Assembly (NCBI GenBank): GCA_015227615.1 | Contig: JAALGZ010000006.1 | Span: forward strand, 992,001 to 1,056,000 | Length of the DNA: 64,000 nucleotides | Direction: 5' to 3' | Origin: Labyrinthula sp. Ha | Taxonomy: Eukaryota > Sar > Bigyra > Labyrinthulida > Labyrinthulaceae | In this document: positions 14,201 through 22,917 of the stretch, piece by piece | How the letters are laid out: each line of letters starts with the position of its first letter | Position numbering within the stretch: the first letter of the stretch is position 1 | Notes under the pieces: model-generated | Database searches by the model: none | What the model was told of the DNA's origin: nothing | The model's input: only the letters and a program-made list of their open reading frames with translations | Position numbers and translations under genes: made by a program

Positions 14201-14831
14201 CTGGGTTGTTCTTGATGAAACTATCAATACCTCGTACATGGAGATGTATTCAGAGTCTACATCTCGCGGAAATGTATTAGAGCCACCAGGTGCGGCAAGT
14301 ATCAAATTTCGTAAGGTTGATATTCTCAAGACAATGCACCGTGTGGATGGGAAGTTGAAAGACTTGGATGCTAAATATGCAGTAGAAAAGACCCCTGAGC
14401 TGAAGAAGGCAATTGAAGCAAGAGAGGTTCAACTATTCCCTGTATACAAACAAGTATCTCTACAGTTTGCAGATCTTCATGATACACCAGGAAGAATGAG
14501 TACCAAAGGAGTTATTAGAGAAGTTGTGCCATGGAAAGATTCACGCAGATTCTTTTACCACAGACTTGTGTTACGAATTAAAGAGGTTTCCATCCAAAAC
14601 GAGCTCGAGCTTGACTCGTTTAGTTTGAAGAATATTGCAAGCGACGCAGACCTTACAGACAAGAAACTGACTGACTGGAGTAACAGCTCTGCTGGTGTTA
14701 AAGCTATTGAAGATTACAAAAAGAAGGTGAAAGCTGGAAAGTTACTTGCTCAGCTTCAGTCCTTGGACATCTTGGCCTCTAGTCAAAGTCTTTCCAAGTT
14801 AAAAGAAGAGTTGAAAAGTTTATCAAACTAG
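8205..14831 (+). CDS. ACC: acetyl-CoA carboxylase, multidomain, 2208 aa
   Basis: Makes malonyl-CoA from acetyl-CoA, bicarbonate and ATP, the committed step of fatty-acid synthesis. Domains in the usual eukaryotic order: biotin carboxylase (about 20-520) with the ATP-grasp loop GGGGKGIRML near 212 and RLQVEHPVTE near 343; biotinyl domain with EVMKMNM, biotin lysine K689; central region; carboxyltransferase N-part with NSGARIGMA near 1622; and C-part with GRGRLGGIPHGV near 1880 and FANWRGFSGGQRDMF near 1952. Length fits the cytosolic homomeric enzyme. The start is the first ATG of the frame, in an A-rich context (agaATG), and matches the family's N-terminal KILLANNGISAVK after 24 residues. No plastid or mitochondrial leader precedes it. 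One uninterrupted exon of 6.6 kb, ending in TAG, 59 bp from the convergent eEF1B gene. Confidence 0.98.
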   Translation: MTIQRFETLDDYVNKLGGKRVIHKILLANNGISAVKCIRSMRQWAYTYLNKSSLHFVAMATPEDLKANAEYIRMADQFVEVPGGSNVNNYANVNLICQIAQRFKVDAVWAGWGHASEKPSLPSTLKKLGMVFIGPGAEAMYALGDKIGSTIIAQSASVPTIKWNGSHLKTNYKDSGKIPPELYAQANVATKEDCIKAVKEVGIPVMIKASEGGGGKGIRMLNSSAEADIETAFRQVQSEVPGSPIFVMKLASKSRHLEVQLIADEYGNAIALNGRDCSVQRRHQKILEEGPPSIVNDISKWREMEAAAVRLAHEVGYVNAGTVEYLYSIETEEFFFLELNPRLQVEHPVTEMITGVNLPALQLNVAMGIALDRIPDIRKFYGEELLASSPIDFSRRFPIKIEGHVIAARVTAENPYDGFAPTSGRIKELNFRSSRDVWGYFSVDSSGNVHEFADSQIGHIFSWGPSRDEARKSLVLALQDLSIRGDIRTTVEYLENLLEDTTYKQNQFDTAWLDGKIKSEKVTKSVARIEPLLAVAAGAACQGYVTFKENEEAYLDMLSRGQMPGKDLLARATKLELILDGIKYPLFVSLSGPESVQVALNDSSVSVGIKTLADEGFLVIIGGKSHTVYLKEEIGSIRMVIDNVTCIFAEEYDPTKLQAKMGGKLLRYLVPNGSKVAKNQPFAEIEVMKMNMQLLAKENGVLSFIKPEGSVMEPGDLICRMEVEDPSTISRATLFHGSLPQFGRPKPSVLASMPQSILESSLEILNNQLLGYAIDSSTSLEALSNLVLVFGNSNLPILKVEDALARAKHTLPVEIYEKLISIGEEFMVEESKRSPGETDGLDYCKRIKDCVANETFVGEIGEVLAIVSEFEEGLGFALVTSLCKLLKEFLTVENVFARVERSDSAQKDDTLQELRRYYNGQPDKVLGLDLAHHAVKQRSWLVTKIMWKLEKYLNTVHRQETMKYGIDVLSQVAGLNSGSCATVALEARQALFALQHKTHTEQLYQMKEKLIQIKETGEKDLFNELVSQSDSVLHFLMEIVSTESDEGLKRVALELYIRRVYAGYTVASVDSENGLSRFVFHSEAESQVQPNTGMVSSASFENLSAFNLTESEPDVESENSGSGRFVRASSISHNDVIVSANVNRVGLIACFRSFSELESGLEEFAGKISSMEPGIVNVLHVLLTEVDSSNIGSKLEKLMVGSQQTLEKYGVRRITVAVMPVYEGEQKPTLVSGDGCGFYTFRHSAQYKEDKLVRNTEAPLAFRLDLGRLSNFSIEAISLGKTLVQKMSNTIHIYRGRAKENSSIERYFVRGLIRQLGKVEDLKSISKLDAYPGPERVFLNGLTALESLPNNRSNQNHMYFYLLGDVNLEATFVEEVIKSLTKRYASRLREVGVGQLELRFQAANGLPMRIFMENPTGFNLEVARYVEATDPLDPESKCFYAVESFLHEGKNDFDEDEILPHEQAKLHGQPITTPYTVSSPIDQRRSRALAVGTAYVYDFPTFFLKALYYEWKGFSAPTPTNFSDMFTARELVLEEELTSGEKLGNGLVLSDRASGKNTIGMVAWLFMMKTPEFPEGREIVVIANDITHKAGSFGTKEDELFLKASELARARKIPRIYIAANSGARIGMAEEVKRCFKIKFKDESDPEQGFEYLYVTNKDYEALGPAGKKAINAEETTLDGEKVYKIIDIIGEGRDLGVENLRGSGTIAGETSRAYEETFTLTYVSARSVGIGAYLVRLGQRTIQKGTNAPIILTGFSALNALMGKEVYTSNLQLGGTQVMYNNGVTHECVRNDLEGVQAIIKWLSYVPKTMKLEALPILPVSDTVDRDVTYDPTNESIGLPAEIDPRKLLAGSKALGLTGFCDKNSFKEYLAGWAKTVIVGRGRLGGIPHGVIITETRTMEKTSPADPAAPASQENKFNQAGQVWFPDSGYKTSQAISDFNKEKLPLFIFANWRGFSGGQRDMFDEVLKFGAFIVDELVKYKQPVFVYLVPKGELRGGAWVVLDETINTSYMEMYSESTSRGNVLEPPGAASIKFRKVDILKTMHRVDGKLKDLDAKYAVEKTPELKKAIEAREVQLFPVYKQVSLQFADLHDTPGRMSTKGVIREVVPWKDSRRFFYHRLVLRIKEVSIQNELELDSFSLKNIASDADLTDKKLTDWSNSSAGVKAIEDYKKKVKAGKLLAQLQSLDILASSQSLSKLKEELKSLSN

Positions 14832-14890
14832 AGCACACGTAGATACAAAAATGTTGTTAAGTCAGAGTTTCAAAGTAGATAAGAAAGGAT

Positions 14891-15439
14891 TTAAACTTTA
14901 CTCATAGCTTGAACATCAATACTTTGAATATCATCCTCATACTTTTCTAGGATCATGTCAGAAAGGTCATCAACTCCACAAAGTTCATCATAAACAACTG
15001 CGCTGATGATCAATTTCTTAATTCCAAAAGCGACAGGTTCTAATTTATGTTCAGCTCCCCAATTTTGAATACCTTCATGAGAAATTGTTTTAATCTGTTT
15101 CGCCAGTTCTTCCAGATCAAAATCTGCTTCATACGGCTTAACCTCTAGTACGATCATACTTCTTGCATTTTTTAACTTTTTCTTTCCTCTCTCAACTGCC
15201 TCTTTCTTAAGTTTTTCTTGAAGCGCTTTTGCTTCTTCTTCACTTGGTTCTGCAAAGAGATCGTCGTCGTCTCCGAAAGGATCGTCCTCAACTTCTTCCT
15301 CTTTCTTTGTAGCAGCAGCAACTACAGTTCCCAAAGGTTGCTTTGGATCATTTATGCTTAGAACTGAATATTTTGCGGTTTTTTCCACGGTTAAGCCATT
15401 TGCTAGCTTTGCTGCCATATCAATTGTTGCTTCAACCAT
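14891..15439 (-). CDS. EEF1B: elongation factor 1 beta (eEF1B exchange subunit), 182 aa
   Basis: Nucleotide exchange factor that reloads eEF1A with GTP during translation elongation. The acidic linker (DPFGDDDDLFAEPSEEEA, about residues 53-70) and the C-terminal exchange domain (about 92-182) with ARSMIVLEVKP, AFGIKKL and DDIQSIDVQAMSKV are diagnostic. Members are usually 205-230 aa with a GST-like N-terminal domain. Here only about 45 residues precede the acidic linker, so that domain is much reduced. The start is an ATG after an A-rich leader, and the frame ends in TAA. It converges on the carboxylase gene with a 59-bp gap. Its 5' side faces the tRNA gene 81 bp away, so the two probably share a short upstream region. 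Confidence 0.95.
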   Translation of the reverse strand: MVEATIDMAAKLANGLTVEKTAKYSVLSINDPKQPLGTVVAAATKKEEEVEDDPFGDDDDLFAEPSEEEAKALQEKLKKEAVERGKKKLKNARSMIVLEVKPYEADFDLEELAKQIKTISHEGIQNWGAEHKLEPVAFGIKKLIISAVVYDELCGVDDLSDMILEKYEDDIQSIDVQAMSKV

Positions 15440-15520
15440 TTGTTTTTGTATGTATGAAGTATCTTGAAGTTATTGGTTTTGATTAGTTGTTTACGGCGTT
15501 TTATATAATAGTTAAGTTGA

Positions 15521-15593
15521 GTCCGGATGGTCTAATGGTTATGACGGTCGCTTGACACGCGACAGGTTCCCAGTTCAATTCTGGGTTCGGACT
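15521..15593 (+). tRNA. tRNA-Val, anticodon GAC
   Basis: Folds as a complete cloverleaf. Acceptor GTCCGGA pairs with TTCGGAC, including one G-U. T8 is present. The D-arm has a GG-containing loop. The anticodon stem GTCGC/GCGAC holds loop TTGACAC with anticodon GAC at 15554-15556. A 5-nt variable loop and T-arm CCCAG/CTGGG with TTCAATT follow. Pol III A box (TGGTCTAATGG, 15528-15538) and B box (GTTCAATTC, 15573-15581) are present, with no intron. Stem and loop resemble eukaryotic tRNA-Val (CTAACAC loop), with G in place of A at position 34. The discriminator base would be T, where A is usual for valine. GNN anticodons are rare in eukaryotic four-codon boxes. An AT-rich TTATATAATA lies about 10 bp upstream. 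Confidence 0.92.
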
Positions 15594-15598
15594 TTTTT
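15593..15598 (+). terminator. pol III T-run terminator
   Basis: Six T residues directly follow the tRNA acceptor stem, with a second run of eight at 15604-15611. This is the usual pol III stop signal and backs the strand and 3' end of the tRNA. Confidence 0.85.
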
Positions 15599-15611
15599 AG
15601 ACCTTTTTTTC

Positions 15612-18600
15612 AGTTAACTTAACAAGCGTGATAGTTGGCTCTTAAAGAGAGAGTTCCCATGAAACACTTAAACCAAATTGTTGGAATAAGGACTTATGTT
15701 ATATATACCAGTAAAGCGTAAATGTTGTAACTAACACTTGTTGACTGGACTTAACCAAAGGGAACATCCGTTCGTGGAAGACAGTCAGTATTTCTAGGTT
15801 TGCTTGCAAAATGAAGCAGAGATTAACTCTATACACACCACTAATACACTTAATTATAATATTATTATTTCCTTTCATAACAGTTGTTGACCCAGAATTT
15901 ACAATTAAAACCTCGATATGGCGGTGATATGGTTTCAAGCGCACTATTCCCTTTGTTATAACATCATCTAAAATAATGAGATTCAAGAAATTTAAGCTAG
16001 ACACGATAATTTGATAAGTTCTTTAACCAATCTTAATTTAGAATAATTCGAGATTTTACGGTGTATACTTGCCAATATACTATTAGGAGACCCTTCACTA
16101 TACCTGCTGGGCATCAGGCAGCGTGTGGTCCCCTACACTATCGGGGTAAAAAAAAAGAAGAAAATGTAACAAAAAATTTAAGTTGTTTCAAGAATTTTGT
16201 TGCTTTAAAGTTTAGTCCCTCATAAATAGGAAACCAACTATTTTCTACCGCTCTAGAAATCTTCAACGACTTTGAGAAGAAAAGAAAGTTCTTTTTGAAG
16301 TGAAGCAGCAACTATCTTAAAAAGCTCTACTATTATTTAACCCAGCAATACCTTTTCAATATGACAAACCCCATGTCTATTAAAGAGTAAGAATTTTATT
16401 CGTATTAAAATCTTACTAAAGAGCTCTTTCGTAACTTATAAACAATAATCTACACAGAATGATGGTAATAACCTAATCCTCACCTTAATTAGAACGTAGA
16501 AAATAAGAAAATTTCAGTTTCTAAAAGTACTTTTCATGTAATAAACTTCCAATAACATGATGGTCTATTAACAGTGGTAATATACCTTTGATACATCAAG
16601 CCCAAATGAACCAACTCAGATTTATTTGTGCTAAGCTAGTACTAAAAAAAATGATTGCGCTTCGTTTTTTGCGAAAACATAATAACCTAGAGATGTATAA
16701 AACTGTTGTATACTCAATTTATGATGGAGACCTGTTTCCACAGACTGATGCATTTCAAATGACGTGTCTTATGTTTCCTTATCAATTTCTCGATACCTAA
16801 GCTCCGCAAGAAGTGTCATCTTAAAAAAATGTTGATATCATTTAAAACTCAACCGTTGTTGCAATTTAAAACCATGAAATTAACTTAATTAGTTCTACAA
16901 CAGAATTATCATTAATAACTATCTCTCCACGAAGATGCTATTTTAACCCAGCTGATACAACACATCACCTTAAGGCTGATTAATGGAAGAAATATAAAAA
17001 AAAGGATTTCATTGCTATGTCCTAGAACTATTACATCTAAATGCCTAAGAAAAAGAATAACACCTTTTCTCATAGTGAAATATTTTCATTTGGAATTTGG
17101 ATTATAAGATTTTTTGGTTCTTGCACTGTTAGTTAAGATATTCCTTTAGCTAGTGTGGATAGTTTGTTGAAGAATATAATAAGAACAAGATCCATTGCAT
17201 AATAATTTTGCTTCTTGGGAAGCCAATACTCACAGACCTATAATCTTACTCTGTAACGGGCAATTGAGGATTGTCAAACGATTTTTTGTCCAAGTAAATG
17301 CAGGAACCACATGATAGGAATCTGCATTGGAAGCTGTATGGCAGATGTAATAAAGAAAAATCTATTTGACCGTCTTCTGTAAAAGCTAAAGCAAAGATAA
17401 CCGAGGGTAGGTATATTATTTGACATATCACAATATGTCATTTTAATCTCAATGGCATTAAAGGTTCTCTGGATGAACTTGAGAGTGATTCCAGGAGCTG
17501 TGTATAGCTGTATTTATTGCTCGGACTAGGGCAATAGACATATATTTCATTTCTGAAACTTTAGTCCCTGTTCTTCCATTTCCAAATTCAATTAGGGGCT
17601 CTGGGCTACAGTAGGTATTCAAATTATTCTAACTACATTTGATCTGCATCCTAGAATAATACAATGGCTCGTGAATTTGGTAATAAAGTACCCATTATGG
17701 GAATGCATAATTTACAGGTAAATTATTCTGAAATTTTGATCGGCAGGAGCAACCCGATCTATAAGGTTGGTTACAACGTCTTACTTTGTACAAAGCAGCA
17801 ATTAGATCAGTCTAGATAGATAAATAAGGATTTTCACTTATTGAAATTTAAGCCCATACTTCTATGTTTTGGATTTCTCTGACGCAAGGTAAGACATCGT
17901 AAGACATGGTCCAAACAACATCTTGATTCAATTTTGAATAAAACTCCAATTTCACCATCAAACCGTATCTTGCGAATACTTTGGTCAGTTCCTGGTGGAT
18001 AAAATTTTCACCGAGTTAGATAAAAACAATTAAGAATAAATCGAAGAAAGAGCATTTATTCTTAGCAAGATAATTGAGGTGGCAAAGCATTATCAAAACA
18101 ATGGGAAACTAAGGATATGACTGTTGCCAGTAACTTCATACTTTGCTGGAGTAGTTGAAATTTTCGAAGTCAATGAAATCGTTCCCAGAACTACTTTGAA
18201 GATATTCAAAAAAATACTAAATCTAAAATTTATAAATTATTTGTTGCTGCCTTGAAATTCAACTTAGCCTCGGTTCTTTATAAGTTTAAGTTGTTTTGAT
18301 ACGACTTTCTCTTCGCAAACTCAAGGAATGTAAGAATTAAAAACCAATTATTACAGCACCTACTTAATCCTAGTTATCAATTTATATTCAGAAACATGGC
18401 TTCTTTTCTTTAGAAAAACTAAAGCAAATAAATATTTTAGATATAAATGGTTGTGACATTTGTATAACAAGGAGTTAATGTAACTAATGTTTATGTTAGC
18501 ATAAAAGCTTGTTGTTTTATCGGAATCTACTACGAATCATGTTATAACTTTGTGTCTACAGTGAGTGTAAAAGTCATTAATTCCAAATTTTCGATCTCAA

Positions 18601-21216
18601 ACTCACTGAAAGCAGCTTCTAAAATGCTTGAGAATTTTCAATATTCCTTAGTCTGTTTCTTACAAAACTTCAGTCACAACCTGGAAATTTTTCAGTTAAT
18701 TGTCAGAAAGCAGAAGAGATCCCTAAATGAGTTAACCATTCTTCGCTCAAGATTGAATTAAAACATAGTTAGAAGTACTTTTTAATGGGTCTATAAAACT
18801 CTACATGAGGTGTCACTTTGTAACACTTATTGCACCGATTGGTACTTTCTAATAGTATAGAGTAGGAACAATATGAAAACTGTCCTTTTCTCCAAATCGG
18901 GGGATAAACCCCCTCGGTCATTAAAGATAACAATAATAAATTTAACAGGATTAAGACAGTTACAAAGTAATCCCTTTGCTAAACTTATTTAAATTCATTC
19001 CACACTTATTGAAGGAGCTTGCAAGTGACCCCGTTAGAGACAGAAGACTTGTAAAAAACTGATTGGGGGGGACTTTAAATGATCATTTACTTAAATACAG
19101 TATCTTTCATGGATATATCTCCCACCAAAAGGATATAATACCAAACTAACTTATTAGCTAATGTACAGTCTCTAAGCAAATTAACTCATCATTTGAATGC
19201 ATAAATATACTTTAATATATTCCCCACAGTTGTACTTTATTTGTTTTTTTTGAAAACTTTATGGAAACATAAATTCGGCTGCTAGCAAGAACAAGTATCT
19301 GGTGTTTATTCGGTTCATTCCATTGCCTTTGATATAAGAATTGTGTTTACTTGCTCTGAGTATCAAAAGGTTGCTGTAACGTGATTTGTCTTCGGATATT
19401 GGGTCTCTAAGTTTTTCAAGGTGTAGCTACACCTTAATGCTCATAATCTTACGACAGTGCCCAAGCGTTATATAAGAAAGCAGTCCTAAACAGGTGCTAT
19501 GTTTTAATCATCCAGGGATTGAATGAACTCATATGCTTGCAGGATTCTCATAGATTTAATGAAACCACGGTAACTCTTTGCTTCTACAATATAGAAAACG
19601 CTAACTAAAGACAAACTAGACATACTATTAAACTATAGTTTTAACAAAATCAAATATACACACAACTATAAAGAATGAACGGAGGCTACAAATGGGCTTG
19701 GCATCGCGTGCAGTAGAAGCAGTAGTTTCAAGATGATGTAATTGTTTCACTTCAATATACTCTGGCATTTTCCCGGAAGAACCTATCTCTTCTACGGAAG
19801 AATGAAATGTTACTAGACGGAGACTTAAGTAAGCTTAGGGAGATACATGAGAATGAAGATTATTAATACTTTTAGGTGTCTTAGTTAGACATGATCTCTG
19901 TAATCCCAAAACAAATCCCTATACTGGAGTTTCATATGAATTTATTTCTTCCTAGAAATGAACTAGAATACAGGAGTACGAATAAGGACGCAGTACGCAA
20001 AATAACTCCATACTTGGCACTAGTTCTGAATTGGTCATAACTCTAGGGATATTTTCATCGCTTCACAACATCACTCTAGTTATGGAGTTACCTCTAGGCC
20101 AAACATATGAGAGGTATTACACAACAAACAATTATGGAATTAAAGCAAGGAGCTTCAAAGCCATAAGATAAGGACACCTGATCTCTGGATACTTTCCAAT
20201 GATAATGAAGATAAAGTTGTAATAATATATTTCTACCTGCACTAGTAAAGGTAGTAAATCTTACAGATCTTATAATCTGCACGCGCTCCCAAATAGACTA
20301 AGTGCTTTCTCTTTTCCCGTTCTCACTATAATCCAAAAATATATCTCAGAGTTCTTCCAGCATATGAGTCATGTATCTATCTCTAATTGAAATTTCCTAA
20401 GAAAACTGTTCATGCCTGATTAATGTTCTGCATCTAAATGAGAAATAACTTATCCGAGGAATAGTTATATAACAAAAAATTTACGAGACACGGGAATCCA
20501 GTTCCGGAAATGAGCAGATTATCAAGAATAATCACAAGTTAGAAAATCTATAGGAGGTTTTTAAGCAGAGAATGTGAAAAAATAAAATTTAAGCTGGTGT
20601 TAATGTAAGTGTGTGGTACTTTTCAGTTCGCTTAAGGCAAAACCTCATTATGAAGAAAACAGTTTGTTAAAATGTTTTGTTTAGAAAGAACTAGGGAGGA
20701 AAATAAAGCTTGAAACAAATTATTTGTTAATTGAAATCGAGAATAAGAATTCACCCAGTAATGCACTAGACCGGAGATGCACCAATCTAAGATCAAGAAA
20801 CGTACTTAATCACTAGAGTACAGGTTTTCTCATTAGACAACCCAAAAGTACGTCTCCCTATTCTTCCCATTGCTCTTGGTCTCCTACTCTTTAGGTTAGA
20901 TTGGTAGAACACTACAGTATAGAATAAATGATGCTATTAGAAAAAAGTGCGAATGTCCTATAGATGTCAAATATACAGTATCTAGTCATAAAATAGCATA
21001 GTAGTAAACCAGAATATATTTTCATAAAGATCACTTAGAATCCACGAAAGAAGTTCCAGGTTTAATGAAAGCTTTCATCTACGTCAATGCTTCTATAAAG
21101 AAAACAAAAACCGAGTAATATAAACTCAATCCAAATATACCTCCATCATCCTTTACTCATTTCCATTGCTCTTTCATCCGCTGTAGTTTCGATCCTCGCC
21201 CTTCTTTTAAGCTCTT
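15612..21216. other. gene-poor AT-rich DNA
   Basis: About 5.6 kb without a supportable gene. Frames stay under 72 codons. The only standout is a short GC-rich structured island (16089-16147). A GGGGG/CCCCC hairpin sits near 18899-18914, but no terminal repeats or coding remnants flank it. Confidence 0.55.
16089..16147. ncRNA. GC-rich structured island, tRNA-like half or unknown RNA
   Basis: A stretch of about 59 bases is more than half GC inside DNA that is roughly two thirds AT. It can form CTGC/GCAG, GTGT/ACAC and CCCC/GGGG stems. Read on the minus strand, the segment with stem GTGT, loop AGGGGACC and stem ACAC resembles a tRNA D-arm followed by an imperfect anticodon-like arm. No T-arm or B box follows, so an intact tRNA is excluded. 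It may be a decayed tRNA copy or another small RNA; function is not shown. Confidence 0.2.
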
Positions 21217-21855
21217 CTAACTCAAAACAACATGACTACCAACTACAGGTTTCTCTCTCTTCGCCTCCATTTCTTGTTCTTGCTCAGATATATTTCTTTT
21301 ATTTTTAAAATACAAAAAGAACAGACAAGGACAAGTTAATATCAAACTCACAAACCAGAACAATATATAAGAAGCATCTCTTGACTCCATACTAGTTCCA
21401 AATGGCTCATCCAGTGTTGGAGAGTCTGTTTCCATTGGATTTGAACAAGTTCTCCCACAAAAACAATATCCCCATTTTTTATGTATATTACTTTGTGAAT
21501 TACTGTAGAGATTGACTGTTGGGCACCATAGATCTGAGCTTGCAGTTGGATCTGTTGGGGGAGTAACAGAAGCACCAGAGAATAAATTAAAAGGAAATGG
21601 ATTGTAAGGTTCAAGGTTATATCTTTCAAAAGTATGATTCATTGAAATACATGATGAGTTTACTTGAAGAACTCCAAGTCGCGTTTGAATGTTGTAAGGA
21701 GGTTGTGCACAACATTGGGTTTCATTAAGGAAAGCACCTTGGGCTTTATGTAGACAAGAGATATCTGTAGGATATTGTGTGGGATATAGGATTTTATTTT
21801 TTTCTATATTGTATATATTTTTTCCTTTTGTTTTTTCTTCTTTTTCTTGGACCAT
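21217..21855 (-). CDS. putative single-pass membrane protein, 212 aa
   Basis: Family not recognised. The frame starts at an ATG and ends in TAA. Residues about 34-135 form a cysteine-rich segment with about nine Cys and three N-glycosylation sites (NET, NSS, NHT), which suggests a luminal or outside domain. One membrane helix (YILFWFVSLILTCPCLFFLY) lies near residues 163-182, followed by a charged tail with KNKRN, as in type I proteins. However, the N-terminus is Lys/Glu-rich and not a signal peptide, so an upstream exon is probably missed or the start is wrong. The 5' end overlaps a possible gene on the plus strand. Confidence 0.6.
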   Translation of the reverse strand: MVQEKEEKTKGKNIYNIEKNKILYPTQYPTDISCLHKAQGAFLNETQCCAQPPYNIQTRLGVLQVNSSCISMNHTFERYNLEPYNPFPFNLFSGASVTPPTDPTASSDLWCPTVNLYSNSQSNIHKKWGYCFCGRTCSNPMETDSPTLDEPFGTSMESRDASYILFWFVSLILTCPCLFFLYFKNKRNISEQEQEMEAKREKPVVGSHVVLS

Positions 21856-21886
21856 GTTATGTTTGTTCTTGTTCTCTTCTTTTCAG

Positions 21887-22199
21887 GGCAAATTTGGGAA
21901 ATGTCCATATCAGACAAGAAATTGACTTGCTGGGCGTTAAATATTGGATAAATGAAAATTTGGAATACTTTGTGGTTTATGTTGATATTACAGGATACCT
22001 GCTCTGGTTCCAGGAAGCGAAATCGATAAAAGGCAAAAAAAAACTGAAAAAATTAGCCTTACGTTGTGGCTATATTCCGCAGACAGGTGTAATTACTTTA
22101 ATCTATTTGGTTTCAGGTAGAGACCCAAGTCCTTTTCATAACTTCAAATGGCTACTTCAGACAACTTCGTGCCGAAAAAAAATACCGAATTATAATTGA
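21887..22199 (+). CDS. possible 3' exon(s) of an unrecognised gene
   Basis: An open frame of about 100 codons follows a pyrimidine-rich stretch ending in TTTTCAG, which looks like a 3' splice site. Nothing in the protein is recognisable; it has aromatic and basic segments (KYWINENLEYFVVY, IKGKKKLKKLAL). A candidate 30-nt intron (22087-22116, GTGTAA to TTTCAG) lies inside; being a multiple of three without a stop, it does not break the frame, and it begins GTG where all confident introns here begin GTA. No upstream exon or start was found. The upstream part of the same frame is antisense to the minus-strand membrane protein. It could be chance. Confidence 0.25.
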
Positions 22200-22917
22200 G
22201 CCAAGATCTAAATGGGTCTTAGTTCAAATTCTAAAATCTGGTTTGGCTTGATAATGTTTTAGAAAAACTCGCTTCCTGCTTAAGTTGCTGATGTAAAATA
22301 TCACTGTGCTTTGGTCATCCTAAAGCTGTGTAAGCTTAGCAGAGAGTGTTCAGAAAAAACTCTTTCAAGTATATCTACCGAGATATTTTGATAAATGGAG
22401 CTTTGGTTGGACAACATGGCTTAATTTGAACTAGCTTTACTAAGGGCTTAGCTTGTACTTCCTAGTAACGAAGAAATACATAAGAACTAATGTCGATTAC
22501 ATTAGGTGTAGAACTATTTTATTAACTAGATTATCATGAAGAAAATAATTTAATATATTTAATTTTTCATGTTTATAACAATAGTAAGTTCTTCAAATCA
22601 ACTGGATGAACTCAGTTGTGTTAGGCACTTAACACCAAGAATCATACTGTCGTTACAAAAGTACCAGAAATGAAATTGGAAGCTAGAAAGACAATATATT
22701 CATGCGGTTTTCTCTTTCTTGGGGCTAGAACTCACTGCAAATATTGGTTAAGCTACATGTCACTTGCTGCCCTTGACTAATTTCATACGCTTAACAGATT
22801 TGATGTGTGGTTCAAAGCGGTGGACAAGGTTGTCCCACCTCACAAAGAAATTAAAAGAGAAAACACAAACTTTCAAAGGTAAAGGACAAACAACTCATTA
22901 CGACATTTTCTAATTTA
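22200..22917. other. intergenic, nothing recognised
   Basis: About 700 bases 3' of the NOX-like gene. No coding frame, RNA boxes or repeats were seen. Confidence 0.5.

Noticed and set aside
16089-16147. Calling the GC-rich island an intact tRNA
   Set aside because: There is no T-arm or B box, and the acceptor halves do not pair properly.
18899-18914. GGGGG-ATAAA-CCCCC hairpin as a terminator
   Set aside because: No gene ends nearby and such bacterial-type terminators are not expected in a nuclear genome; probably chance.
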